Position numbers and translations under genes: made by a program. 64,000 bases of DNA from Talpa occidentalis (lineage: Eukaryota; Chordata; Mammalia; Eulipotyphla; Talpidae): assembly GCF_014898055.3 (NCBI RefSeq), contig NW_023601322.1, positions 73,808,740-73,872,739 of the forward strand. Reading direction: 5' to 3'. Shown here piece by piece: positions 44,424-56,301 of this stretch. How positions within the stretch are numbered: position 1 is the stretch's first letter; each line of letters opens with the position of its first letter. The notes under the pieces were generated by a model. The model searched no databases. It had not been told where the DNA came from and worked only from the letters and a program-made list of their open reading frames with translations.

Positions 44424-44692
44424 GGGGCCTCCCTGGTGGCGCAGGTGGTTGAGCGCAGCACTGTGAAGCTGTCCACAGCTCTGCAGTGCCGTTTCGATCC
44501 CAGCTGGCCACGCTGATACCCACATAGCATGGCAGACCTCTCCTGTCTCACCAAGCTGGTCCCCTCAGCAGTGTATTTCAGTCAATCTTCCTGTTCTGTT
44601 CCCCGCTCTGTCTCTGGTGAATTCTCTCACCCTCCCGCACATCTGGCCTGTACCCCAGTTCTTGTATACATGAATAAATAAATCTTTTAAAA
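44424..44692 (+). mobile_element. tRNA-derived SINE (subfamily B)
   Basis: GGGGCCTCCCTGGTGGCGCA head, tail TGTATACATGAATAAATAAA. Flanking AAACTTAAAGAATG (44,411-44,424) and AAACTTAAAAAATG (44,693-44,706). Confidence 0.95.
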
Positions 44693-44719
44693 AAACTTAA
44701 AAAATGTAATGAAGAAGTA

Positions 44720-45400
44720 TTTCATAAGAAATTTTCAGTCTTCAAAAGAAAATCTGAAAACTCAGGAAGGAAAAATTCAAGAGCAAAACAATATGAAACA
44801 GAAAATGAAGAAACAATGAAGAGTATTAACAAAGTTAAATGCTGATTCATTAAAATGACAAATTTTTGAAAATGATAAATAAAAGGAAATCTATTAGACA
44901 CAGGGTAATGAAGTTGCAAAACATCAATGACAATGCAAAATTCTTAAAGTTGTTAAAGAGGAAAAAATGATTTCCCAACATAAAAACAAAATGAGAGTGG
45001 CAGTGGGGGTTAGCAAAGGAAAACAGGCCAGAAGAGAAGGAAATAATATTTTTAAAGTGCTAAGGGAAAATTATTATCAACCTAGAACTGTATACCCAGC
45101 AAAACTTTCTGTTGGAAGACTAAAATAAAAACTGAGTTTATCACCAACAGGTCCCTCATTAAAGTAATGCCTAAAAGATATACCTCAAGAAGATGAAAAA
45201 TAATCTTCAGAAGGAAGAGCTAAGGTACAAAGAGAAGTGATGAATAAAAACATTGTAAAAATAGGGGAAATCTTATTGAAGCTGAAGTAAAAGCACACAG
45301 GTTCATGCATACAGGTGGAGAATAAAGACAATAGCCTAGGAAAAAAATACTAAAGAACTTTTGATGAAAATTAAATCTTTAAAATGTCTTGCCAAAAGAA
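44720..45400 (+). mobile_element. Old L1 fragment followed by HAL1/L1ME-type sequence
   Basis: The style is that of the HAL1/L1ME 3' region: AACCTAGAACTGTATACCCA then GCAAAACTTTC, TTTATCACCAACAGGTCCCT and GAAGATGAAAAATAATCTTC. No intact frame. Confidence 0.55.
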
Positions 45401-46256
45401 AACTCAAAATATTTTTATTAGAGTATTCTCCAGAGTGAACGCAATCGCTTCATGTTTACTATTGAATATTCTTAGGTTGTTTGCTAGTTGAAAGCACAAA
45501 TTTGGGTGAAGTCAGCCAATTTTCTTGTGAATAAATCATGGTTCTTAAATTTAATTTCACTGAATTGAAAGCACTTTATGTTTGAAGAGTACTGAGGTAA
45601 TACTCATAAAACACTTACTACATATGCATATGAATACTAGTTCTATTTAAATTTTATTGATTACTGGTTTTAAGAATTAGATTTCAAAAAATCCAAATGT
45701 GGAGTTCATAAAAACATTAATTTGTGCTTATTTTCAGCCATTCTTGAAGATATCCTAAGCAGAGTCCATGTACATAGGCCACACAAAAATATTGATTCTA
45801 TATTTAATAAATGCAAAGAATTATAAATCGTGGCATGTAAGTAATACAATCACTTAAAATTACTATGTATTACTGGGAAGTAATGTATATCCAGCTAAGG
45901 AATTGCTATATAACTTGCAAATAAAATAATCCTTTTCCTAATATTTGGATTTTTTAAAAAGGAGGGTCAGTTATAAGCCCAATAAGTTGTAATTGCCACT
46001 TCTGTTAGAGTTATAAAGTCACTCCCCAATTTGTGAATGATTTGTATTTGCTTGACATTTATACATCTATTATGGTATGATGTGTTTGAATATTTCATAT
46101 TAGCTAAGGTAATCGTGTACATTGTAAATGCCTAAGAATCACATAAATGGGTTTCACCTCAAATATCAATTTCTCACCATGTCTGAATTTTTTTCTATGC
46201 CTATATCTTAAAATTTAAACAAAGAAAAAGACAAGCCAATAAAAACAGAATTAAGA
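45401..46256. other. AT-rich sequence, unassigned
   Basis: AT-rich, low in obvious repeats, no gene or repeat family recognised. Confidence 0.5.
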
Positions 46257-46508
46257 GGGCTGTGCATTGAGCGCAGCACTGTGAAGCTGTCTGCAGCCTC
46301 TGCAGTGCTGGCTAAATTCCTGCCGGCCAGGGAGATACCCACATGGCGCGGCAGACCTCTCCTGTCTTGCCCACTGCTCTCCTCAGCAGTGTATTTCGGT
46401 CCTTCTGCCTGTTCTGCTCCCTGCTCTGTCTCTGGTGAATCCTCTCACCCTCCCGTGCCTCTGGCCTATATCCTAGTGCTTGTAAAAATAAATCTTTTTA
46501 AAAAAAAA
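46257..46508 (+). mobile_element. tRNA-derived SINE (subfamily B) lacking the A-box segment
   Basis: Starts GGGCTGTGCATTGAGCGCAG. The CTCCCTGGTGGCGCAG stretch that carries the A box is absent, while the rest (CCTCTGCAGTGCTGG onwards) is normal. Flanking AAAAACAGAATTAAGAG versus AAAAACAGGATGAAG suggests it inserted as seen. Confidence 0.88.
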
Positions 46509-46549
46509 CAGGATGAAGATATGAATATATAAATCACAGAAGTGAAACC

Positions 46550-47700
46550 TAATGGCCAAAAGAAATATTACTCAATTTCATTAATAATCAGGAAAATGCT
46601 ATTTAAGTTTATGTTACAATACAATTTTACTCTAATAAGAATGGCAGTAATTAACAAGTCCAGTGGTACACGGTGTTGATGAGCTCCTGGGGTAAAAAAG
46701 GGGTCTCCTACACACTTCCACTAAAAGTGCAAATTGGCACCACCACTTTGGAGAGCAATTGGCAAAATCTAATTAAGCTAAAGATGAGTATATCCTGTAA
46801 TCCTGCAGCTACAATTCTAAGTAGATTCCCTAGAAAGACTCTAGTAGAGGCACACAAGGAAATCTTCAAAGAATGTTCACAGAACCACTTTTTGTAATAC
46901 AAAAAAATTGGAAACAACCCAAACAGCCATCAGAAAAACAAGTAAATTGTGATATCCTTGTAGAATGGAATGTTAAATGAATGAATTAGAACTACATGTA
47001 TTAGGGGCCTCCCTGGTGACCCAGGGGTTAAGTTTCAGCACTATCACCCCTACAGCCTGAGTTTGATCCCTGGCAGGCCAGGGAACTACCCACATGGCAG
47101 AGCAGACCTCTCCTGTCTCACCCGCAGCTCCCCTCAGTAGCATATTTCAATACATCTGCCTGCTCTGCTCCCCACTCTGTCTCTGGTGAATCCTCACTTA
47201 CACATACAGACCCTGCACCTCTGGCCTGCACCCCAGATCTTGTATGCAAAATAAATAAATCTTTTAAAAAAAGGAACTACATGTATTAATATGGATAAAT
47301 GTCAAAACATAACACTGACTTACTAAACAGCAAATTATTTAAATATATAAAGGTATGCCCCACATGATGTTATTCGTATAAAAATTTAAAGACATGTAAA
47401 ATATTATACTATACATCTCCTGTTGCTCCATTCATGTGCAATTATCATATAGAAACACATGCAATAAATATATAAAAGCAGCCAGAAATTCTGCATCAGT
47501 GGTTACCTGAGGGGTGGGTGAAGACACTAGGATAAGGGGAGGACGTCTAAGAGACTGCAGCTGCACCAGTGATATCTTACCTGTAATTTTTAATCTAAAG
47601 AAAACATGGTAAGATAGTGACATTGGATAGAACAGAGCGGTGCAAAGTAGGGGAGGGTACCTAGTGTTGGCAATAAACTCTTCTACATTTTTCCTATACA
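46550..47700 (+). mobile_element. Old L1 LINE 3' region with nested SINE
   Basis: L1 3'-end wording: TTGGAGAGCAATTGGCAAAA, CAAAAAAATTGGAAACAACC, TTGTAGAATGGAATGTTAAA. It resumes after the SINE with ATGGATAAATGTCAAAACAT and ATCAGTGGTTACCTGAGGGG. The 3' limit is uncertain. Confidence 0.75.
47004..47273 (+). mobile_element. tRNA-derived SINE (subfamily A variant)
   Basis: GGGGCCTCCCTGGTGACCCA head, the variant AGTTTCAGCACTATCACCCC, tail TGTATGCAAAATAAATAAAT. Perfect 15-bp duplication GAACTACATGTATTA (46,989-47,003 and 47,274-47,288). Confidence 0.97.
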
Positions 47701-48339
47701 GTGAACAGATTTTTAAGTTAGACCCAGACTATAAATAATTGAACAATCTTAAGAGAATGTCAGCCTTTATATTTTATATTCCCTATCTTAAAACATTAAA
47801 TAATAAAAAGTAGAACAATGAGCAAAAGTGCAAATAAACAAGAATATGCCATCAACTGCAACAATCCATTCTTAGGTGCACATATGAATGGGGTAGAATT
47901 TTCTAATCCTTTTCAATAAACAAAACTCATTTCAAAATTTCAAGAAGGAAAGAAAAAACAATGAAGTTTCAGTTTCAAAATAATAAACTAAATCAAGACC
48001 ACACATTTCTCCCCCTGCAACAAATTTATTTTAAAAACAGCAAAATCTCTAATAATACATACTTGTGTTCAGAAGAAGAAAGGAAACTCCAGGTGACTAT
48101 AAAGTGTGAGGAATCCCCGTAAGACAAGTGAGAGGAAAGGATGAGAGGAAAGAGGAAAATATTGGTGAAACAGAAGGTATGTCAGCTCATGGTAGAAACT
48201 GAGTCAGAGAAGTTCTGGCTCAGTGCTGACTAGTAAGAGCACCTAACAAGAGCACAGAGGTCACAGGGCACACTTTCAGCCCCCACCCCAGGGCCCCCAG
48301 CATCAGCAGGAAGGCAGCTTCAGTCAAAAGCAGCAAATG

Positions 48340-48577
48340 GTTTCACATGTGGAATATAGAAATGAGACACCGGAGCAGAGAAAGCCAGATTCAAAAACTA
48401 GCCCTTTAAAGCTGACCACAGAACTGAGCCCCCGGAGGGTAGGGGGAGCGCACAGTGGACTATGGTGGTGGACAATGGTGGTGGGGACACTATGGTAATA
48501 GCAGCACAAGGGGGGACCCTATAACTTCCAAAACATAAACAATGTAAACCAATGTTACCTTGATGAAATAAATTTTA
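48340..48577 (+). mobile_element. Short, recent L1 3'-end insertion
   Basis: L1 3' UTR wording CAGTGGACTATGGTGGTGG and GTAAACCAATGTTACCTTGA, ending ATAAATTTT-A. It is bounded by a perfect 14-bp duplication AAAAGCAGCAAATG (48,326-48,339 and 48,578-48,591). The element is 5' truncated to about 240 bp. Confidence 0.88.
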
Positions 48578-48867
48578 AAAAGCAGCAAATGTGGATGCTT
48601 ATGTAAGAGGGGGTTGGGATCCCAAATAGTTAGCTGGTGGAAAGGGAACCAGCACACTTAGCTAACAGGAGAGTTCAGCCAGAGGGAAAACAAGTCAGCA
48701 GAGCAATCAGGACAGGATTTTTTATCCTGAGACTGTCTTACATACTTAGAAAAATATGAGGATAGCACATCCAGTAAGTAAAAAGAATGGGTTATGAAAA
48801 AAGCACCTGTCTTAATAAAAAGTAAACTACTGATATTAAAAAGACTCAATAGAAAGACTGAGCTGCA

Positions 48868-49133
48868 GGGCTTCCCTGGTGGCACAAGGGGTTAAGACAC
48901 AAGCTATGAAGCTGTCCACAGCCACTGCAGCATGAATTCCATCCCCAGCCAGGGAGCTACCCACATGGCGCAGCAGGCCTCTCCTGACTCGCCCACTGCT
49001 CCCCTCAGCAGTGTATATCAGTCAATCTGCCTGTTCTGTTCCCCACTCTGTCTCTGCTGAATCTTCTCACCCCAGGCCCACACACCTCTGGACTGTACCC
49101 CAGCTCTTGTAGCATAAATAAATCTTAAAAAAA
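48868..49133 (+). mobile_element. tRNA-derived SINE (subfamily A)
   Basis: GGGCTTCCCTGGTGGCACAA head, tail TGTAGCATAAATAAATCTT. Perfect 17-bp duplication AGAAAGACTGAGCTGCA (48,851-48,867 and 49,134-49,150). Confidence 0.97.
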
Positions 49134-49486
49134 AGAAAGACTGAGCTGCAGCATGGACACATCTCAAGAATTTATCAGAGGCCAGAAACTACCAGGCCAG
49201 GTGACCAACGGCTAGAGATAGAAACTAAGTAAGAAAATTAGTGATGGAAAAGTAGAGGGAAGGGGGAAGAACCACTAAACATGTCCCACAACTGAAGACA
49301 GAAAAGTGTCTGCAAAATAAGAGGACGCTGACACACACCCACATCAGTCCTACCTAACAGGGAAACCTGTAACAAAGCCCCTGTGGTTACAGCAGTGTGG
49401 CACCATGCATGACTAGGCAGACAACCAGTGGAACAGAGAGGAAACCCAAAAGTATGAAAAGTTAGTTCACATTAAGACAGTTTCTC

Positions 49487-49757
49487 GGGCCTCCCTGGTG
49501 GCGCAGTGGTTGAGCGCCTGGTTGTAAAGCTGCCCGCAGCCTCTGCAGCGCTGGTTCGTTCCCCGGCCACCAGGCGAGGGTCCCACATGGTGCGCAGACC
49601 TCTCCTGCCGCCCGCTGCTCCCCTCAGCAGTGTACTTCGGTCCTTCTGCCTGCTCTGCTCTCCCCTCTGGTTCTGGTGAATTCTCTCACCCTCCTGCGCT
49701 TCTGACTGTACCCAGTGCTTGTGTAAATAAATAAATAAATCTTTAAAAAAAAAAAAA
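49487..49757 (+). mobile_element. tRNA-derived SINE (subfamily C)
   Basis: GGGCCTCCCTGGTGGCGCAG head, B box GGTTCGTTCCCC (one change), tail TGTGTAAATAAATAAATAAA plus poly(A). Flanked by AGTTTCTC on both sides. Confidence 0.95.
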
Positions 49758-50467
49758 GAGTTTCTCAAATCATGTGAAAAAAGACAGGCCTTACAGAAAA
49801 AAAACTGGTGTTGGTACACTGTACAGTCATGAAAAAGATAAAACTAGATCAGCTCCAAAAAGATAAAACTAGATCAACTAGATAAGTTTCAAGCAAATCA
49901 CGTATCTGGGGGGAAAAAAATGAAATCATGCATGGATTAGGGAAAAAGGAAGTGAATAATCTCAAGAGCTGGGAAAATGGGGGAAAATTCCCTTACCGTG
50001 ACTCAAACTCCGACGCAACTAAGTATATAGGTGACTGTAAGAAAATCCAACTTCAGTATGACAAAAAGTTGACAGCTACTATATACTACCATTAAGCATT
50101 TATAATATCATAGCCAAAACAAGATATCTGTCCCATAAAGTACCTTGGAATATACCTAATGAGAAACGTGCAAGAAATAACACAACGGTAATAAAAATTA
50201 ACTATAGAAATAAACAATTTTTGAGACTAGAAAAATTATGACAAAATTATCAATTCTCTCAAAAAGTCTATAAAATCACTGTAACCACAAATTTAATATG
50301 AACACAATTTTTCAAGGAATTGCATAAGGTGATTCTAAAATGTATATAAAATGGTGCAGACACTATGCAAGAAAGTTTGGTGACTTCTTACAAAAGCAAA
50401 CATTCTCTTAGCACATGAGCCAGCAATTATGTTCCTTGGTATTTACCCTTAGGAGTTCAAAACTTTT

Positions 50468-50729
50468 TAAAGATTTATTTATGCATACAAGACTGGGGTA
50501 CAGGCCAGAGGTTGGAGGGTAGTGGTAAGAGGATTCACCAGAGACAGAGTGGGGAACAGAACAGGCAGATTGACTGAAATACACTGCTGAGGGGAGCAGC
50601 GGGTGAGTGAGAGGAGAGGTCTGCTGATCCATGTGGGTAGCTCCCTGGCCGGGGATCAAACTCATGCTGCAGTGACTGTGAATAGTTTCATAGGTTGCAT
50701 CTTAACCCCTTGCGCCACCAGGGAGGCCC
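50468..50729 (-). mobile_element. tRNA-derived SINE (subfamily A), reverse orientation
   Basis: TAAAGATTTATTTATGCATA opening, ends TTGCGCCACCAGGGAGGCCC. Perfect 17-bp duplication AGGAGTTCAAAACTTTT (50,451-50,467 and 50,730-50,746). Confidence 0.97.
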
Positions 50730-51027
50730 AGGAGTTCAAAACTTTTATCAACATAAAAACCAGAAAACAGATGTTTGTAGCAGCTTTATTCATTGCTGCC
50801 AAAATTTAGAAGCAAACAAGATATCCTTCAGCAGATAAATTAAAAAACTGTGGTACATCCAGATGATGAATATTAATCAGTGCTAAAAAGAAATAAGCTA
50901 TCAAGTTTATATTGGGAACTGAAATTCACATTACTAAGTGACAGTTAATCTGAAAAGGCTACATACTGTATGAATCCAACTATATGACACTCTGAAAAAG
51001 AAAACTATGGAGATAATAAAAAGATCT

Positions 51028-51270
51028 GGGGCCTCCCTTAACCTAGGGGTTAAGCCTCAGCACTATCACCCCTACGGCCTGAGTTTGATCCCCGGCCAGG
51101 GAGCTGACCCACATTGCACAGCACACCTCTCCTGTCTTGCCTGCTGCTCCCCTTAGCAGTGCATTTCAGTAAATCTGCCTGATCTATCTCTGGTGAAACC
51201 CCCCGCCTCACATCTCTGGCATACACCTCCATTCTTCTATGCATAAATAAATAAATCTTAAAAAAAAAAA
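51028..51270 (+). mobile_element. tRNA-derived SINE (subfamily A variant)
   Basis: GGGGCCTCCCTTAACCTAGG head, which lacks TGGTGGCGC. It shares AGCACTATCACCCCTAC-type text with the copy at 47,004. Tail TGCATAAATAAATAAATCTT. Confidence 0.93.
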
Positions 51271-51650
51271 TCTATGCTTGTCAGAGGCTGGGGAGAGGCA
51301 GGTAGAACATACAGAACTTTCAGGGCAGTAAAAGTCTCTGTATGATACAGTAATAATGGATACAGGTCATTATCCCTGTATCCAAACCCACAAAATATAG
51401 AACATCAAAAGTGAAATGTGTAAACTATGGACTTTGGGTGATTAGGACATGTCAATGTAGGTTCATCAGCTGGAATATATGTAGCACCCTGGTGGTGGAT
51501 GGCAACTATGAGAAGGCTGTATAAGCTGTCTGTGTGCCGTCCCTTCAATATTACTTAAAACCTCACTGCTCTAAAACTACTCTATAAGTAACTTTTTATT
51601 TTTTTACAATGTAAATATACACAATAAGTTTGGTAAAGAAAAGGAGAGGG

Positions 51651-51967
51651 GGGCCTCCCCGGTGGTTGAGCGCTGGGTTGCGAAGCTGCCTGCGGCCTCT
51701 GCGGCGCCGGTTCGATCCCTGGCTGCTCCCCGGCCACCGGAGGAGGGTCCCACATGGCACGCGGACCTCTCCTGCCGCCTGCTGCTCCCCTCAGCGGTGT
51801 ACCTCGGTCCTTCTGCCTGCTCTGCTCCCCGCTCTGGCTCTGGTGAATTCTCTCACCCTCCCGCGCTTCTGACTGTACCCAGTGCATGTATAAACAAACC
51901 ATCAAACAAACAAATAAATAAATAAATAAATAAAACATGCCTCTATAAAAAAAATAATAAAAAAAAA
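51651..51967 (+). mobile_element. tRNA-derived SINE (subfamily C)
   Basis: GGGCCTCCCCGGTGGTTGAG head, missing the GCGCAG segment of the A box. B box GGTTCGATCCCT, long (CAAA)n/(TAAA)n tail with extra text. Perfect 16-bp duplication AAAGAAAAGGAGAGGG (51,635-51,650 and 51,968-51,983). Confidence 0.96.
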
Positions 51968-51983
51968 AAAGAAAAGGAGAGGG

Positions 51984-52540
51984 TTTGCCCTACCAAACAG
52001 TAAAGCATAATACCATAGAAAATTATACTGTTTACTTTAGAGTAAGGATAAATACACCATAATAATGTACTTGAGCTCAGAAATGGAATCATGCATACAC
52101 AGAGGCATTTTAAATCACTAAGAGAAAAAAATTGACCTTTTAATAATGTTATTGAGGCCAATGAGTTTCCCTTTTGAGAAAAATAAAATTATGCCCATAC
52201 ATTATTCTCAGAAATAAATGAAAATGTACAATGAAAGACCTAATATTAAATGTCAAAATTTGGGGGGGAAATGTCAACTTAGAAAAAGTCTTCCTAATTG
52301 ACAAAAAGATATATATGAATAAAAAATAAATTTGACTAAATAAAAATGTAAAGGGTGAATAGCAAAAACAACGTAACCAATGTGAAAAGTCATTCCATAT
52401 ACTGAAAAGTGCCTTTCTCATCTATCAAAGCTTCCAACCTAATAAAGACCTCCTAGAAAAAAGATAACCCAATAAAAAGATGGATAGCAGATAATGCATT
52501 AAAAAGAAAAACCACATAGATAATAACATGAAAATCTGTT
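51984..52540. other. AT-rich sequence, unassigned
   Basis: A-rich, with some L1-like phrases but no secure assignment. No gene. Confidence 0.4.
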
Positions 52541-52870
52541 AACTGTTCTTTGCCTCTTCCAGCTCCTGGTGGCAAATAGGCATCCTTTGGCTTGTGGCTG
52601 CACCTTTCTGATCTTGGCCTCTCTTGCGAATCAAAAGAGCTCTCCCCACCCCCATAAGGATACTTGTGGTTGTATGTGGGGCACAGCTATGTAATCCTAA
52701 ATACTCTCCCCACCTCAAGGATAATCAGATTGTTTGCAACATGAAGTAATGTTCATCCTTTTGTCATTCAAGGTAATATTTTCCAGACATTAGGAGGTGA
52801 CTATCTTTGTGGGAGGGAGAGGGCATTACTCAACCTACCCCAGGATAGTTTAACACCTTTTTCCTGGTGT
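52541..52870 (+). repeat. Ancient dispersed repeat, family not assigned
   Basis: CTCTCCCCACCTCAAGGATA, then TCATTCAAGGTAATATTTTC and CAGACATTAGGAGGTGACTA, follows a common ancient mammalian repeat. A close copy of its core is at 54,571-54,617. Confidence 0.5.
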
Positions 52871-52879
52871 AGGATGGTG

Positions 52880-52985
52880 TTAATAATAATAATCCAAAAG
52901 GGTTGTTGTGATAACTGAATGAGATAATATATGCAAAACACTTCGAACACAGTAACTACTCAGTAAATAGTATTTGCTACTTAGG
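52880..52985 (+). mobile_element. MIR SINE relic
   Basis: GGGTTGTTGTGATAACTGAA then TGAGATAATATATGC and CAGTAACTACTCAGTAAATA is the 3' part of MIR in the + orientation. Confidence 0.78.
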
Positions 52986-52999
52986 AAGAGTAATAGTAC

Positions 53000-54070
53000 T
53001 GAAGTTATAGTACTGAAAGATTTTTTTAAGCAAGATCAGAAAGATTGATTTTTAAGTCAACTCCATTAACATTTCAATTATCTATACAGAAAAGAAAAAT
53101 AAGTGAAAAGATAAACTTCAGATGTTAAGAAGATATTTGCAATGCACTAACAAAAGATAAGAATCTTTAATGTATAAAGAGTCCCTACAAATCAATAAGA
53201 AAAAATCCCCATAAAAAATATGCAATGAATTTAAAGGCAATTCACAGAAAGGAAATGTAGATGGCTGTAAATGTCAAGTGATGTTTAACCTAACTTGTGA
53301 TGGAGAAAAACACTTAAAGCTGCAGTGAAATACCATTTCCCTTTTATCATGCTGGCAAAACATGAAAAAGTCTAAGAGTGTACCCATAATTGGCAAGGAT
53401 GGAAGGCAATGGTGAGTATAGATGGGTACAACTGATTTAGAGATCAATCCAAGCAGGATGTTCATCAATGTTTATGCCAAGTTTTATCAAATCTAAGACA
53501 ATTACAAAGTATATCATTTTTCTATGTACTAATAAAGTAGTAGCACTGCACAATAATCGTATGTCATCATGAGTCTTAGCAAAGCTAAAATGAGATAAAG
53601 AGGAGGCCTCCCTGGTGGTGCAAGGGGGGTAAGTCTCCACACTGTGAAGCTATCCGCAGCCTCTGCAGCACAAGTTCGATCCACAGCCAGGTAGTAGGCC
53701 TCTCCTATCTTTCCTGCTGCTCCGCCTATTCTGCTCCCCACTCTGTCTATGGTGAATTCTCAATTCTCTCACCACCCCCCACCTCTGGACTACACCCCAG
53801 CTCTGGTACGCATGAATAAAAATAAATCTTTTTTAAAAATGAGAAAAACGGTACATCTCAAATTCTGATACACAGTAATAGTGAAAACACTGGAAATAAT
53901 ATGAATATTTATTCATCACACAAATGGCTAAATTAAATGCTTCATACTCACACAATGAAATTCTTACAGCAGTTAAAAGGAACAGATTGCCAAAAGAGAT
54001 TACTGAGTAAAAATAAGTTTCATATTGTACAGTACATAACACTTATGTTCACACATACATACACACAAGA
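53000..54070 (+). mobile_element. Old L1 LINE fragment with nested SINE
   Basis: L1 wording such as CTACAAATCAATAAGAAAAA and TGCAGTGAAATACCATTTCC. It resumes after the SINE with AATGAAATTCTTACAGCAG. Strongly decayed. Confidence 0.65.
53605..53838 (+). mobile_element. tRNA-derived SINE (subfamily A)
   Basis: GGCCTCCCTGGTGGTGCAAG head, B box GTTCGATCC, shortened body, tail TACGCATGAATAAAAATAAA. Flanking text AAAATGAGATAAAGAG versus AAAATGAGAAAAACG. Confidence 0.93.
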
Positions 54071-54079
54071 TACCATATC

Positions 54080-54640
54080 AAACTTCTGAAAATTACCTTT
54101 TGTTGTATATGGATTGCATCAATGCCTCCCTTTCTTGCACTTCCTTGAGTCCATGCCCTTTTGTATATCTGCCCCTTCTGACTCTGGGCACAGCGACTTG
54201 ATTTGCTTTGGCCGTGGTCCATAGAAAACTTGACATAAGCAAAAGGCTGAATAAATGCTTATGTTGTGGCTTTATAGGTCTCAGCTAGACAGAGGGGGAT
54301 CTAGAAATCTTAAGAACACTGTCTGATATGTCTAGAGTAGCAATGATTAAGCCTAGAAAAGTCAAAGTTCTTTAAAAAATTATGTGTGTGGCTTGTAGAC
54401 AATGGATGAAATGCAACAGAATCAGATGCATAGAAAAACCACAAGATTTCTAAGGATAATGAACATAAGAGCTTCCAGGCTGGGATGATGTTATTCAACA
54501 TTTTAAAAAGCCTATAAAAAGGAAAAAAAGCTGAGAAATTGCTCAAAGGAGTATTTTCTCTTTGGGTAGTGTTTATCCTTTTTTCATTCAAGGTAATAGT
54601 TTCCAGACATTAGGATGGCTAAGAAGGATAATGGGAAAGG
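54080..54640. repeat. Second copy of the unassigned ancient repeat, with unknown flanks
   Basis: GTTTATCCTTTTTTCATTCA then AGGTAATAGTTTCCAGACAT at 54,571-54,610 closely repeats 52,751-52,790. The preceding stretch (CCTTGAGTCCATGCCCTTTT) is also repeat-like in style. Confidence 0.45.
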
Positions 54641-55111
54641 AAGGACATCTCAGAGGATGGAACAGAGGGGCTTAGAACATAAAGGACTAGAAAGCAACTT
54701 CCAGTGAGCAGAACTGGGTGTCCATCAAGGGATACTCATTATTCCCAACGTACCTAGAAATGAAATCCTGGCCAAAATAGTGGAACCTGAAAATTTTTTC
54801 TAGAACTCATGATGAGAATATTCCCAAGGTATCCTAATGAAAGAATAAGTGGAGAAGAGCTAGGCCATGCCTATCCAGGCCATCCAAATGAACCCATACC
54901 ACAGCCATGCTGCTGGGTGTTCACAGGTCAGTCCCAGTCAGCTGAACTCTCCAGACATGTGGATAAATGGTGGTTGCTTGAAGTTACTAAAATTTGGGGT
55001 GAAATGTTAAGGAATAGGCTAGAATTCAAAGGATACTTAGGTTTCACTATAATTTGCCTTGAGAGGAGATGGCAAAGAATACTAAAATATTCTCTAAAAG
55101 TGGCAGAAGTA
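54640..55111. other. Unassigned sequence
   Basis: Mixed, moderately AT-rich. No gene or repeat recognised. Confidence 0.4.
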
Positions 55112-55390
55112 GGGCCTCCATGGTGGCACAAGGGGTTAAGACACAACCTATGAAGCTGTCTGCAGCCACTGAAGCATGAGTTCGATCCCCAGCCAGGGAG
55201 CTACCCACATGGCACAGCAGACCTCTTCTGACTCGCCCTCTGCTCCCCTCAGCAGTGTATTTCAGTCAATCTGCCTGTTCTGTTCTCTATTCTGTCACTG
55301 GTGAATCTTCTCACTCCCCACACCTCTGGTCTGTGCCCCAGTTCTTGTATGCATAAATAAATAAATCTTTTTAAAATTTAAAAAAAAAAA
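55112..55390 (+). mobile_element. tRNA-derived SINE (subfamily A)
   Basis: GGGCCTCCATGGTGGCACAA head, B box GTTCGATCCCC, tail TGCATAAATAAATAAATCTT plus poly(A). Perfect 17-bp duplication TAAAAGTGGCAGAAGTA (55,095-55,111 and 55,391-55,407). Confidence 0.97.
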
Positions 55391-56301
55391 TAAAAGTGGC
55401 AGAAGTAATTCTTAGAAGAGTAAATACAAATGCCAAAAACCTATGAAAAGATGCTCAGCCTCAGACAAAAGCAGATTAAAAGAGCAGGATCTACTGTTGC
55501 TCATCTAAATGGCATAAAAGATTAAGTTTAGTAATATAAATTTACAAAGGTACTGGGGAAATAAGCACAGAAAAAAAAAAACTTGTGAAAATATGAAGCG
55601 ATTAGTTTAATCACTTTGTTAAGTCTGAATATCCTAAGTGTCAGTTGTTAGTCTACAATTGTTAGTCTACAATCAGCATCAAAAAGTACCAAAAAACACT
55701 GTGCCTTCCCAGTAGACTAATATGTCACTTTCAAAATAAAAACAGTACAATGAAGACACATTTCACCAAGAAAGATATACAGATGGCAAATAAACACATG
55801 AAGTTCAACATTATTAGCCATGAGGGAAACACAAATCAAGACCACAATGAGCTATCTCCACACCTCCTATAACAGAGACATAAATAGTGACATTGCCAAA
55901 TGCTAACAAGGGTAGAGAAATTTTTCCACATTTTTGTACATTGCTAATGGGAATGTGCAGTGGAAAGCCACTCTGGCAAGTAGTATCTTAAAAAGCTGAA
56001 AATGTACTTAATCATAGGACCCAGCAACTGCACTTGACCCAACACCAGGAAACAAAAACATATCCACACAACACTTAAACGTGTCTGTTCTTGGCAGATT
56101 TACAAGAGGTGAAAATTGGAAACAACCCAACCTCCCATAATAGCTGAATGGTAAAACCATGAAACAGCCATAGTATGGAACACTACTCAACAATAAAAAG
56201 GAGTGAGTTCATGGTTGGTACATATAGCACCGATCACTATCACCACCACAGCATGCAACGGACTTCAAGGGCATGATGCTACATGCAAAAGGCAATCTCC
56301 A

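Larger units (their letters stand above)
49760..51580 (+). mobile_element. L1 LINE 3' region with two nested SINEs
   Basis: Degenerate ORF2 wording to about 50,460 and 50,747-51,027 (TGTAGCAGCTTTATTCATTG, ACTGTGGTACATCCAGATGA). The 3' UTR follows (TAAACTATGGACTTTGGGTG, TCAATGTAGGTTCATCAGCT). Inactive. Confidence 0.8.
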
